From positions 27,790,001-27,854,000 of the forward strand of contig NC_092341.1 of NCBI RefSeq assembly GCF_046630445.1: DNA of 64,000 bases, given 5' to 3'. The notes beneath the pieces are model-generated. The model searched no databases and was not told where the DNA came from. It saw only the letters and a list, made by a program, of their open reading frames with translations. Shown in pieces: positions 49,629 to 63,154 of this stretch (positions are counted from its first letter, which is position 1; every line of letters starts with the position of its first letter). Source of the DNA: Rutidosis leptorrhynchoides (Eukaryota; Streptophyta; Magnoliopsida; Asterales; Asteraceae). A program made the translations under genes and the position numbers.

Positions 49629-49853
49629 AAAATATAGCGTTAAACTTGGCTAGTTCCCTGTGGACGAACCGGACTTACTAAAAACTACACTACTGTACGA
49701 TTAGGTACACTGCCTATAAATGTTGTAGCAAGGTTTAGGTATATCCACTCTATAAATAAATAAATAACTTGTGTAAAATTGTATCGTATTTATTACGGAG
49801 TAGTATTTTGTAATAAAAATATAACTATTTCGTACCCCTCTGCTTTAACATCA

Positions 49854-50060
49854 AACATTGATACTTTCTTCTATTGTCCGTGTTCTTCTGTGATAATCAC
49901 GATAAGCAACTTTATACGACGAGTATCCGAGAAATATGGCTTGATCGCCATGAGCATCAAACTTTCCGAGGCTGTCAAAATCGTTAAGAACATAGCATAT
50001 ACAACCATATATATGATCAGTTTGATTTTCTTTAAAACAATTAAACACCAATACTAGTGG
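49854..50060 (-). mobile_element. Upstream piece of the SIRE-like Copia (integrase C-terminal side)
   Basis: Minus strand reads GKFDAHGDQAIFLGYSSYK and TRTIEESINV, the Copia segment between integrase and reverse transcriptase. It is adjacent in the element to 44096 and separated from it only by the Athila solo LTR. The rest of integrase is not visible upstream. Confidence 0.8.
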
Positions 50061-50749
<689 letters not shown>

Positions 50750-51929
50750 TATTAACGGATATAATCATATATTATATATTTATAGTATAGATATTTTCAT
50801 TATTGACTTGTGTTATGTATAGAATAGATACCAAGTCAATTATAGAAGAGATTAGATGGCCAAAATTGTAGGGATTTCAGTTGTAATCTTCTGTATAAAT
50901 TCGGCTGTAAACATTGTGATATTCATTCAATAAAATCGTTACCTATTAACATGGTATCAGGCCTTGTCACCATTTCTCTATAAACATTCATTTGCAGCCG
51001 TATTATTCCTCAATCTTCTTCTTCTTCTTCTTCTTCTTCTTCTTCATTCTTCAATCACCACTCTCATCCAATGGCAGACAAGTTTCATCTTGCACTTTCT
51101 GTCACAAACATCAAAAACATGATACCTCTAACCCTTGATATGGAAAACGCACAATATAATTCCTGGGCTCAATTATTTAAAACTCATTGCAGGGCTTACG
51201 ATGTGCTTGATCATATTTTACCTGTTACTACCGATGATAGCTCTTCATCCACCACCACCGTTACTCCTGATCCAACCAAATCTGCTCTCTGGTCACGTTT
51301 AGACGCCATAGTCCTTCAATGGATCTATGGCACAATCTCTGTTTCTCTACTCGATAACATACTTGAAGACGAATCCACTGCTGCCAATGCGTGGAATCGA
51401 TTGGAAAATACGTTTCAAGACAATAAAAATACACGAGCACTATACCTCAACCGCCAGTTCAACACAATTCGTCTTGATGATTTCTCCAATTGTGCAGCCT
51501 ATTGTCAACAAATCAAAGTCCTTGCCGATCAGCTTCGCAACGTTGGTGATAAGGTCACCGATGAACGAATTGTGTTGCAATTAGTCGCCGGTCTCAATGA
51601 CAACTTCGACACCGTTGGTACGTATATCACTCAAAAGAGCAAATTACCTTCCTTCTATGAGGCACGGTCCAAATTGATACTCGAAGAAACTCGCAAACAA
51701 AAGCAGACTGCTCATAACTCCACTACTGATTCAGCACTCATCGCCACCAACGTCAAATTGCCTGACTCCGCTGTGATTGATTCTTCTCAGCAATCGGATA
51801 ATAATCGCCCTAATCATTCTCAATTTCATTATAACTCGAATCGTGGGAGAGGTAGGGGCTCCAACAATTATCGTGGCAGGAACAATCGAGGAAGGGGAAG
51901 AAATTTTTTCCCAAATCTGTATGCGAACC
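50750..51929 (+). mobile_element. Ale-like Copia, 5' part, cut by the Athila element
   Basis: LTR about 50750-50951 (ending CGTTACCTATTAACA), primer site TGGTATCAGGCC at 50952, a CTT microsatellite leader and an open gag of about 290 residues from 51071. Gag has the UBN2-type core (WSRLDAIVLQWIYGTISVSL, LQLVAGLNDNF) and an RG-rich tail (RGRGRGSNNYRGRNNRGRGR). It stops where the Athila LTR begins; the rest lies beyond the window or is lost. Confidence 0.8.
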
Positions 51930-52160
51930 TGATGTGCGTAGAGGTGTATACGAAATAGCTTATATTTTACTAGGAAATACTATTAAAAACGATACAATTT
52001 TACACAAGTTATTTATTTATTTATAAAGTGGTTATACCTAAACCTTGCTACAACACTTATAGGCAGTGTACCTAATCGTACAGTAGTGTAGTTTTTAGTA
52101 AGTCCGGTTCGTTCCACAGGGAGCTAGCCAAGTTTAACGCTATATTTTTAAAACTATATT

Positions 52161-52270
<110 letters not shown>

Positions 52271-53290
52271 TAGTATTATTATTATAAAAAGGGATTTTTA
52301 CCGTTTAATGATCGGTTTGTCGATTTTAAAATTTTAGTCGCAGTTAAAACCTAATGTAAAATATTAAAAATAAAAATAACTTAATTTAAAGCGTAAAGTA
52401 AATGACAATAATTAAAGTGCGATAAATTAAAATGCGATAAATAAAATGATAATAAATAAAATTGCGATAATTAAAAAGTACGATAATTAAAAGTACGATA
52501 ATTAAAATTACAATTAAATAAAAAGACAGTAAATAAAAATGCGATGAAATATGAAATAAAGGAATTATGCTTATTTAAACTTCCGTAATCATGATGTTCG
52601 ACGTATTGATTTTAGTTTATTACCATGGGTTAATTGTCCTTTATCCTGGATTATTCAATATGTCCATCTGGTTTTTGTCCATAACAGTCCATCAGTCATA
52701 AATATAAAGTGCGAGTGTCCTCGTCAAATTATACTTATATCCGAAGTCAAATATTCCAACTAATTGGGAACTTAAACTATAATTACACCAATTTTCCTTG
52801 TATGTAATTCACCCCTGTTTTAATAAGTCCATTGACTATTAATCCATTCCCATATCCGGTTAAATGAACGCTTATTAGTACTTATAAATATTCCGCCCAT
52901 CGTGTCCGATCGAGTGTATATGGTTATTTATAGGTACATCCAGTAAATCTTTATATTAAATTAACGAACTATCATTCAATTAATCAAATATAAAGCCCAT
53001 TAATAGCCCATAGTCTAATTTCCACAAGTGTCGTTCTTTTGTCCAAACCCCAATTATGGTACAAAGCCCAATAACCCCGTCTTTAATATTTTAGCCCAAC
53101 ATCACGATTACTTCGGCATTAAATAAGCATAATAATAACTTAGCTACGAGACATTAATTTAAAAAGGTTGAACATAACTTACAATGATTAATAATAGCGT
53201 AGCGTTACACGGACATAATTTCGACTTACACCCTTACAACATTCGCTAACATACCCTTATTATTATTAAATTAAAATTAAAATTAAAATT

Positions 53291-53450
<160 letters not shown>

Positions 53451-53497
53451 TAGAGATAGAGAGGATAGAAAAAGTGTGTTACATTCGACCAAAAACT

Positions 53498-53579
53498 GCG
53501 AAATTTATAGGATCTCACCAACATTTTTGCTCCATGCGATCGCATGGCATTTGTGCCTTCTGGCCATGCGATCGCATGG
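53498..53579 (-). promoter_or_regulatory. Paired palindromes and TATA box of the minus-strand Athila LTR
   Basis: CCATGCGATCGCATGG at 53532-53547 and 53564-53579, centres exactly 32 bp apart. On the minus strand CCTATAAATTTCGC (53498-53511) lies just downstream of the pair, as in the other LTRs. Confidence 0.65.
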
Positions 53580-54049
53580 CCTGGGAATCCAGCTCACATT
53601 TGCTTGTTTTCTTCTTGTCGACGGTTTTAATATATAATATAATATATATATATAATTTTTAAGAATTAATTATATATTATATTATATTCATGTACATAGT
53701 TGACTTGTAATTTTTAGTCCGTTGCGTCGAGCGTTGAGAGTTGACTCTGGTCCCGGATCCGGATTTTCGAACGTCCTTTCGTACTATTTAATATCTTGTA
53801 CTTTGCGTTTTGCGGCTCGTACTCTTGTAATTTTGAGACGTTTCTCATCAATAATTTGAACCACTATGATTGTACTTTGTACTTTTTAGCTTTTTGGTCG
53901 TTTGCGTCTTCAAATTGTCGAATCTGTCTTTTGTCTTCACCTTTTATTATTTAAACGAATATCACTTGTAAATAGAACAATTGCAACTAAAAGCTTGTCT
54001 TTCTTGAGGGATAATGCTATGAAATATATGTTTGTTTTTAGCATTATCA

Positions 54050-56183
54050 AATATTCTCACACTTGAGCGTTGCTTGTCCTCAAGCAATATAGTCTTGAAA
54101 TAAAAATACTAGAATCACTTCTTTATTCTTCACACTTTGTACATAAGTGATTTTTATACGGCGGTATAAACAATGGTAGTAACGATGTGGTTTACAGTCC
54201 CACATGACTATGAAAATTTAGATCCTTTAAGAAAATTGGATCTTTATGAAAACATTTGATCTTTCAAAAATAAAATCTAGCTTTTACCCTAGATAAGTTT
54301 TCCGGAATAACCCTTCACCGGTGTTTGCAAAATCTTTTTGTGGGTTTTGTGGGTTTCAGATTTGAAAATTTTAGCTCAAAACTTGCAATTTTGTGTCACC
54401 CACTTGCTAACCTTGTATTGGGAAAGCAACACGTCTAGTATACTTGCTCCGTATATTACCTTTCGGTAAACTACCATCCGATTGTAAAGGAAAGCTTTGA
54501 ACAAGCAACTGTTAAGGCAATGTCCCGTGACATGCTTTTAATTATGGTCTATAACGTGTCGGATGCAATTACTATCCTTTGTAGGAGTAATAGTAAAGAT
54601 CACCCTATAGTTTTTCGGTCTGGCACAAGGTCCTGTCTTCAACCATGCCATGCAACCACCGTTCTTACGGTTGACACCCGATTTGATTCAGGTGACCTAA
54701 TGAATTCCAGGTGAACTCCTAGGATTTTACGTTCAATGCTAATGAACGCATTAAAAATGGGTTTTCAGAAAACAAATCGGTTTGTAATTTGATCAAAATA
54801 TTTTCTCGTTCAAGCTCGAGTTTAGATATCATCGAATTCCATGAGTTTGAATTCTCAATCTTTAAGGTCAATCTCAAGGATTGAGTAATATCAGTCTTAA
54901 AAGCTGATTTTTGATCTTTAAGGAGATTATCCTTTCTGGAGATCTGATTCATTAGTCTTATAAGCTAATTTGCACGGTGCCCCCTCATTGTACGAGACAG
55001 ATCCTCTCATGGTTAGGATAAGTCTGACCACTTGGCGACCCTGTTTGATGCTGAGGTCCGTGGATTTCCAGCTGATTTTCGAGATGACTTTTCTAGATTT
55101 TTCGTCAACCTACAGCTGGTCTGGACGAAAACTTCTTGACCTAAATCAAGAAGCGCGTGTCTTTTTCGGAAGACTTTACTTCCTTTTAATGATGGAATTG
55201 ATTCATCATGTAGATCCATCTTTCTTTCAAATATATTACAATTTACCGGGTAAAATGGTTAACTTTGTCCAAAACAAAAGTATCTTTAATTATTTGTACA
55301 AAAATATGTGATATATGTTTTAAATAACTTGGTAAATTTTTCCCACACTTGGCTTTTATTTTCCTTTCTTTGCCTTTTTATTGTCCTCTATTCCATTTTA
55401 AATGAATTCTAACATTTTGGGTTGTTTCTCAATTTATGTCCTTTCCGAGGTAACAATAATTTCGATGTTAACACCTAGTTTTATCGTTCATAAATATGTA
55501 TAAACATGATTTTGAATTCATTTATTTGAAAATTTTGAAAAATTTTACTAGAATTGGGTAGTCAGTATATAAGACTAGGGCTGTTCTTTATTATCAGAGA
55601 GCACTAGATTCTAATACAACTACTGCGTTACTAGTATTTTTAATGGTAACCAAGTGTTTAAATTAAAATTTTAAAAATCTGAAAGAATTTAACCCCTTTC
55701 CCACACTTAAGATCTTGCAATGCCCTCATTTGCAAGAAATCAGTAATAATTTAAATTATTGAGGGTGATTAGCGTAGAAAAATGATTAAATTTTACCAAA
55801 GTTTCCAAACATATTGGCGTTTGTTTGTTGAATGATAAATGGTGCACATCATTTGTTCATTCCGTCTTGTTGTTACATCACATTTGTTTTTCGTTTTGTC
55901 GTCAAAATTAGTAGCTTTTGCTGAACTTAATGCCAGTTTTTGAAAATGCGCTGTTTTACCCTATTGTGTACATGAAATAAAATACATACAATGCAAATAT
56001 AAACATGCATGGTAATTTCAAATGGGACTTAACATCCCACTTTCAAATCAAATATGAAATATTAGTACAACATAATAAAAATGTTAAAATTTGCATAAAA
56101 GTATCACAATATTATATGTTTAAACATAAATAAATAAAAATAATAAAAAGATAAAAATCATAGAAATCACCAACGGAATTATA
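54050..56183 (-). other. Non-coding region between env-like part and 3' LTR of Athila
   Basis: No protein-like frame on the minus strand. It contains three copies of an AAGTGTG[AG]GA purine tract (minus strand): next to the LTR (54055-54064), at 55341-55350 and at 55699-55708. Confidence 0.6.
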
Positions 56184-57661
56184 TCAATCTGGATAGGGGT
56201 TCCAGTTTATGTCGTCGGGCGGGTTCCACGGTTGGTTATAGGTGTACTGATAGGCCTGGTTAGGGTCGTAGAGAGTAAATGGTGGTCGTATATCGGGCTG
56301 GTGTGGAGGATAGTAAGTGGGTCGGGTCGGTATGTAGTTATTTGGTACCTGAGGTGATAGCTGGCTCATGATCTGATGCTGATGATAGTGCCATCTATCA
56401 TGATGTCGTTGCCTGGAATGCTCGTACACATTCTCGGCTTGCCACTGCTCGTACCGACTATGTCTGTCCTGGTTTGTCATTTCTACCTCATCTATACGCT
56501 GGTAGACGTCAGTCATAGCCTCCCTAATGACATCTCTTATGTCATCCGCTTCCTCCATTTCCTCATCTGATCCTCTCTCTACCTGAGGATGACGACCATC
56601 ATATGGTACTGCTTGATTGCGTCTGCTCTTTAATACTTTAGCACCTTGATAGACCTTCAATCCTAAAGTATCCACCTGTTCCCTACACGCCATCAGTGGA
56701 CCCCTTGATCCCTATCTACACCCAAATACTCTCCAATGAGAGTAACAAAAATACCTCCTCCTATTACTCCCCCGTCCTGTATTCCTGCCACTACTTTGGA
56801 CAGATAAAAACCAACACATTAGGGGATATTAACAAAGCTTCTAGGGTTTCGAATACACTTAAGGTAAAATAAATCGTGTAAGGTCATCTTCTCCTTGTTT
56901 TTACCTCTTTGTGTAATCGAATTAGCTAAAAATCTATGTATAATACGTAGCTCTGCTTTGTTAATATCTAAATAGGAGTGTCTTTCTCCCAGCATAAAAA
57001 TATTATAATCTGACATACGCCTCCAGATGGCGTCCGCGTCAAATTTCCTATCTACCCGCTCCCCATGATAAATCAAATTTGTACAATCGGGTAGTAGTAA
57101 TTCACCAGGAGTGTAAATCTGTAAAGCCCTGGCCATGTCCAGCTTGGACATTCTGTACATCCTACGGCCAAGTAAAAATCTAAGAAAACTTCTATCATCT
57201 AACCTAACTACATCCGCATTAAGTGAAATAGTACTCATAAGCTCAACACGTCATTCCTTATATACAGGCCTACGAATGGTGAATAAACGTTCCCAATCGG
57301 GAAAAGAAGAGCTGCCATACCTTTGGATCAGATGCTGTCTAACTGAGTTAACTAGTTGGACCCTTTCCAAAGGCTCCCAATCAATTACCCTCGGCACTTC
57401 TATATTTTTCGTTACCAGTTTGTATTTGTTACTTTGGTACGTCGGGTAATCTCTCCAACTTCGATCAAATCTAAAATTCGGATGCAACTGTTCTTCATGA
57501 ATCGTTGGGTGTGCTATTATCGGATGAATCCGAAATTGTACGTAGGCATTAACATATTCTAGTTGCGGATCATAATATGGTACATGTTGATCAGGTTGTT
57601 GTTGTTGTTCCTGTTGTTGCTCCTGTTCAGGTTCTGGTTCATATTGTGGCTCATATTGCAT
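56184..57661 (-). mobile_element. Env-like / ATHILA ORF1-type region
   Basis: Minus-strand pieces read a glutamine-rich start, then a globular part with WRDYPTYQSNKYKLVTKNIE and MYRMSKLDMARALQIYTPGE. The tail is proline-, tyrosine- and asparagine-rich (PNNYIPTRPTYYPPHQPDIR). Position after integrase and the W..Y pattern fit the ATHILA ORF1 family, the presumed env-like gene of this lineage. No membrane segment is evident here. The region is broken in a few places. Confidence 0.65.
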
Positions 57662-57730
57662 TTCTGGTTCAGGTTCTGGAGTAGGTTACCTAGATGATGA
57701 TGATGATGCACCATCAGTATCGGTATTTTT

Positions 57731-58590
57731 CTGCAAAATACATTAAACACAAAATTTGTGCATCCAAATATGCATTAGTGTTAGCAAAATAACAACTTGA
57801 AACAATTACAATAACATGTTCAATCAAAATTAAACTTATACACATTTTCTCTATTTTTACATTTAAGTATATATGAAAATGTTTACAAAGTTTATAAGCA
57901 TTCAACTCAAATAACATGTTAAAATAACCATTACTAGCAATTAAACAAGTTTCAAATGACATTTATATCAAATTAATCAAATTCATGAATTTTAGACCTA
58001 AAAAGTCTACTTTAATTCTCAAAAATCATGTTTAGGATTAAAGTTTGGATCATTTAGCTACCTAAACATATTACATTACTTAATTTAGCAATAATTCATG
58101 ACAAAAATCGGTCATAACCTTTTTATATCAAAAAGCCCCAAATTGCTCAAGAACACAAACCCTAGATTCCTAAAAATTTTGAAATTTTTGGCTTCAAATC
58201 ATGTTAAATAGCATCAATCTAGGTTATACATACATAATATACTACCAATTTAACTCTAATTACAATAGAAATTAACAAAATCAAATTAGGTAAAATATTG
58301 GTAATTATCACAAAAACTAGGAAATTTAATAGTTTAGGGGTGTAATTTTTACCTTCTTGTTAAAAAATCCAAACCTAGGCATGATTGTAGCAAAGTTTTG
58401 TGAGAAATTTGGAGTAATCTGGTGAAAAATTGATGAAAATTGAGAGGATTTTGTGTGTGTGTGTTTGTGTGTTGTGTGTGTCTTTAATGGAGACAGAGAG
58501 CAGTCGCTGGAAGTTTTGATCCTGTCCTGATTTTTAAGTCCATGCGATCGCATGGTTCTGAAGGCCAAACGCCATGCGATCGCATGGAGT
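57731..58590 (-). promoter_or_regulatory. Leader block before the env-like region, with palindrome pair
   Basis: On the minus strand an AT run is followed by CCATGCGATCGCATGG twice (58587-58572 and 58555-58540, centres 32 bp apart), a CA-rich untranslated-like stretch and an ATG at 58382. A donor-like AAGGTAAAA at 58352 and an acceptor-like TTTTGCAG ending at 57731 come just before the env-like part. This looks like a leader exon and intron for a separate env-like transcript; splicing for env-like expression has been proposed in the Athila lineage. Function here is inferred. Confidence 0.4.
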
Positions 58591-59588
58591 ATATATATAT
58601 ATATATATAAATATTTTTAATAAAAACCTTTACTTAATAAAACATAAATTAATAAATTTTTAAAAATTTGTTTCTTTTAAGAATGAGGGCGTTTCGGATC
58701 GTTGTCCTAGTCCGTCCCTCGACAAAATTTTAAAATTTGTCACCTTTTTAAGCGTTGTTTTTAAAAGCAAAGATTTTTGGGTTTTTTTAATGTTTTTGGC
58801 ATACTTTAATTCAATAACATTAAAAATAATGATAATAAAAGTTCTCGTCCCGCCCTCGGGTAAAGTAATTTCGGTTCAACGACCTAGTTTTCAACTTACG
58901 ACGAATTTTAAAATTAAATTTTTAACTTAATGAAATAAAGTAAATTTTGTTTTTTTTTTAAATTCACACCAAACTTATATTTAAAATGCATAAAATTTCA
59001 TATTAATATTATTAATATTTTTGTACATTAATTTTACAAACTTATATTAAAAATATTAATTTTTAAAATACTTACAAACTTAAATATATTGATTTTAAAA
59101 AGTTTACAATATTAATTTAATATTTATATATTAATTTTAAAAACATGGTAAAAATTAAAATTAAAATTTTTTTTGGTCTTTTATCCCACTTTAATCAATC
59201 AAATATTATCAAAAACATACGCCCCTCTTTTGGGTAAAGTAATATCAGCTATATTACCTAGTTTTACACCTGAAGAATTTCTGAAATATTTTGGATTGAT
59301 TGATTAAAGATATTTATACCTTAAGAATAAACGGTAAATTTCGCAGATATGTAATAAATTTTTGTATGATATCAATAATTTCAGTTACGCATACGTAATT
59401 TTATTGAATACCAATTTAATACTTTATAGCGAACGATTCAGCGTTTATTATCAAAAGGTTAAAAGCAATAAAAATAAAAATAAAAACTGTACATACTTAC
59501 ATGTGAGATAGAATTCTCAGAGACCTGCTTTAGCCGACTCATATGAGAGTCATGTGATTTGATTTTCCATAGCTACATAAGCGTAACC
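58591..59588 (-). other. AT-rich non-coding interior of the Athila element
   Basis: Long A and T runs, no protein-like frame. Nothing else recognised. Confidence 0.5.
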
Positions 59589-59933
59589 TCAATTCTTCAA
59601 TATCTTTTCTTCTAAACATATAAACGGTCCTTCTCTGCATAGAGTAACAAATTCGGTATTTGAATATGTTTGATTGTTTGAACATTTACCTTCGTGTGAC
59701 CATTTTCCACATTTATAACATCTTTCAAGGTGTCGTGCTCTTCTCTTTGTTGCGGATTTTGATTTTCCTTTACCAAAATATATCTTATGATGATCTTTCC
59801 TGAGTTCTTTTCTTACTCCGTCCATTTTGCTTCTTATGAATGATACCAATTCACTCGGAAGGGTGTCATTATTACATTTAGTAATTATAGCATGTAGCAT
59901 TAGACCATGGTTCAGATCAAAGGAATTCTTCAT
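59589..59933 (-). mobile_element. Small ORF with a zinc-knuckle-like motif in Athila
   Basis: About 114 residues, basic in the middle (GKGKSKSATKRRARH) and then CYKCGKWSHEGKC, a CxxC-xxxH-xxxxC knuckle. Its place after integrase is unusual for a gag-type knuckle. Family not recognised. Confidence 0.4.
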
Positions 59934-60102
59934 CTCGTAAAACCTAAAAAAAATAATTTCAGAATGAGGGGAGAAGACTAGTTCTTTAGGGTCTGCTAGG
60001 GAAAGACCATTCGGATTCCATTCTCGAGAACTACACGAAAACAGAATATCTAACCCTAACAGAAATACATATTACCCTAAAAATATTCGAATTTTCCCAC
60101 AC

Positions 60103-60811
60103 TTAGTTAGTTGTGGTATCGAAATTGTGATTAACTTCATCTTCAACTTTCATTGGACTATCTATGTAATGTTTAACTCTGTGACCATTAACCTTAAATT
60201 CAATCCCATTTGAATTTATTAATTCTACTGTTCCGTACGGGAAAACTCTTTTGACTATGAATGGTCCAGACCATCTTGATTTCAATTTTTCAGGAAATAG
60301 CTTGAATCGTGAATTGAAAAGAAGAACTATGTCTCCTTCTTTAAATTCTTTTGAACTTCTGATTCTTTTATCATGCCATTTCTTCGTTCTTTCCTTATAG
60401 ATTAACGAATTTTCATATGCTTCATGTCTTAATTCCTCTAATTCATTTAGTTGACTTAACTGTAGACGTCCGGCTTCATGTAAATCAAGATTACATGTCT
60501 TCAAAGCCCAAAATGCTTTGTGCTCAATTTCTACTGGAAGGTGACATGCTTTTCCGTAAACGAGTTTAAAAGGTGTGGTTCCAATTGGATTTTTTTAGGC
60601 TGTTCTAAAAGCCAGAGTGCATACTCCAATTTCATGGACCATTCCTTCGGATTTGATCCTACGGTTTTCTCTAGAATACGTTTTAAAGCTCGGTTGGTAT
60701 TTTCAACTTGTCCACTTGTTTGTGGATGATAAGCGGTTGAGATTTTATGAGTTACTCCATATCTTTTGAGAACTTTCTCAAGTTGATTATTACAAAAATG
60801 AGTACCCGGAT
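60103..60811 (-). mobile_element. Athila integrase, core end and C-terminal domain
   Basis: Minus strand reads YGVTHKISTAYHPQTSGQVE (core), then the C-terminal part [20 protein letters not shown] and [20 protein letters not shown]. The conserved RWSGPF segment is typical of Gypsy elements of the Athila/Tat group. The upstream part is cut off at 60812. The frame is interrupted at least once. Confidence 0.88.
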
Positions 60812-63154
60812 TGTAACGACCCGGCTTTTTCGACTTGCTTTTGTGCCTTGTGTTTTTGCGAAACTGCTATTTATGCGTACTGTGCTACTTTATACTCTGG
60901 AATCTTTATACACATGGCTTACTTTCATTTATGTATTAAAACGTGCCTTTAAGTATGTAGGATACTTAATTTGTTCACCGGAAACATTTATGACCGTTAG
61001 TGTCACTTGACGTTACGAACAAACTGCGTGCTGGGTACACGTTTAACTTTTGTCGTAATCAGAATATTATGACTACGAAATCTTAATTATTATTTTATAA
61101 TAATAATTACTTGGGTTTATGGATGCTTAATTACGCGTAGTAATTTACTTATGCTTACTAGTTAGTCTTGTTGGACTTTCTACCTTGTTGGGCCTTAGCC
61201 CACCCTACACTAGTTAGTGGACTATTTAATTAGCCCAATTATTATTAGCTAGTGACCCATCAATATGTAAGACAAATGCTCATTTATTAGAGGGAACATA
61301 CTAGCATTTGTGTCAAGTATTATCCTTAATGTTGCATGGGATCCCAACATAAGCAACAACTTTAGACAACCATTAACCAAAAAGCAAACTTTTGTCCCCC
61401 TTGTCCCCCCTCTAAATCACGGCCATGACACCCCTCCTCTTACCCCATTCACCTATAAATACTAGCCTTATTTCATCCATTTTACACTTCTTTCATTTGT
61501 AATTCACACACACTCACTCTCTAATTCTCTCTCTAGCCTTTCTCTCTCTAAAAGTGTAAGTATTTTGAATTTATCTTCTTCTTCTCCTTCTCATCATCAC
61601 GAATTCATCATCATCATCATCATTATAGGTCTAGCTTTTTAGCTTTTGATCTTTATTACATCTTGTAGATTCAAACATGGATTTGAATCTTTCAAGAACA
61701 TGGAAGATTCACGCTTTCTAGCTTTGAATCTTCCCCTACTTTGTAGATCTATATTTTTTTAACTTTAATCTTGCTATTTTGTTATAAAGATTCAAACTTG
61801 TGTTTGTAATCTTCATGTAACTTAAAGATCCAAGCTTTATGCTTCAAGATCTTCAAGAACAACCAAGATGCAAGCTTTCTAGCTTGAATCTTCATATCTT
61901 TTATTGGATCTAAGTTTTCTAACTTATGATCTCATTATTTTGTTATAAAGATCAAAACTTGTGTTTATGGTCTTCATATAACTTAAAGATCTAAGCTTTA
62001 TGCTTCAAGTTCTTCAAGAACACTAAAGGTTCAAGCTTTCTAGCTTTGTGACCTTATAACTTGTGTGAAAAGGATCCAAGCTCTCTAGCTTAGGGTTCCA
62101 TCACTTCATTTGACTTAGATTATGTTCATACTTGTTTGATTGAGGTAAAGTTTGTAGCTTTAGTTGTAAATGTAACTTGTAATTGTGTTAAGACTAAGGA
62201 TATGATGTAACCTTGGTTCATCATCCATCTAAGACTCTTAAATGAGTTGTGTTCTTACTTGGTCTTAACATATTGTGTGTTTATGGTAGAATCTTGGTCA
62301 AGGTGATGCTAACCCATCAACGAGTTGTACACTTGAAGCTACAAGCATCAAGGATGACAACCGTGATGAGCATCAAGCACTAAGAACCCCACCAGAGCAC
62401 TTTGCTTACTATTTTTGGGATCTGATCAGACCACCTGGGCCACTGGAAAGTTAATTTTCTGTTATTTCGGTTCAAGTAGATGACTTTCCGTTTAGACCTC
62501 GTCTTAATCCGAGTTACGGTTTAGGATTTATGGCCTTCCGAAAGTCATTACACCCTATTAACGTTGTGCTGAAATTTCTGACCTATTCGCACTTAAACCG
62601 TCACCACGGTCAAACGAAGACGAGTTTGGTTCTGGAAATTGGTCAGCAACTAGGGAACTCATATACAGAGCCATATCCACTGATTACGCATCTTTTCGAT
62701 TTACGTAGAGGTCGTAGCAGCTGACCGAAGTCAGCCTATTGTTTCGATCTCTATTCTTGTCAAACTTACTTAGCTTTTATGATGATGAACGATGATGATG
62801 ATGACACTTAAACTTATTTTATACACTATTAAAACTTATGAGGATAACCTACTGACCTAGTAACCTTTGACTTAGGTTGAAGACCTTTCGGACCGACTTA
62901 CTACTTGCATACTTTCATTATCGACTTTACCGCTCTTATCACTGTGAGTTATAGCATCCCTTTTTACTTTAATTATTTTGGGACTGAGAATACATGCTCT
63001 TTTTACGTTTTACAGACTATTGGTTTATGAACCGGTAGACGTGAATCTTAGATATGGATCCATAGGGTTTGACATCCCCACTCGGGCTAGTCGCGCTAGC
63101 ATTTAACGGGTGTTTAATACTTCGTAAACTTACGCACTCACCAAGTGTACTTTT
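60812..63154 (+). mobile_element. Chromovirus-type LTR, cut by another element
   Basis: Starts TGTAACGACCCGGC inside Athila integrase. CCTATAAATACTAGCC (61452-61467) is a TATA box with a CT-rich start region after it. Later blocks include CATCCCCACTCGGGCTAG and ACGCACTCACCAAGTGTAC, found in Tekay/Del LTRs. The 3' end is missing because another LTR begins at 63155. Confidence 0.75.
61640..62100 (+). repeat. Array of CAAGCTTTCTAGCTT-like inverted repeats
   Basis: At least seven diverged copies of a short inverted motif (AAGCTTTCTAGCTT and AAGCTTTATGCTT forms) alternate with GATCTTCAAGAAC-like segments downstream of the TATA box, in the transcribed part of the LTR. Confidence 0.7.

Larger units (their letters stand above)
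44097..49853 (+). mobile_element. Athila-type solo LTR, split by two later insertions
   Basis: Starts TGATAATGCTAAAAACGAAC and ends TGCTTTAACATCA, flanked by a perfect target duplication AACAT (44092-44096 and 49854-49858). With the insertions at 44563-47850 and 49243-49637 removed it is about 2.1 kb, the size of the other Athila LTRs. A lone LTR inside a duplication is the footprint of LTR-LTR recombination. It interrupts the minus-strand Copia. Confidence 0.9.

Noticed and set aside
55013-55311. ORFs on both strands near 55000
   Set aside because: They fall in the non-coding region of the Athila element before the purine tract and look like nothing known.
61385-61460. Host gene promoter suggested by CCTATAAATACTAGCC and a CT-rich start
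   Set aside because: The TATA box belongs to the chromovirus LTR that begins at 60812; no host gene follows.
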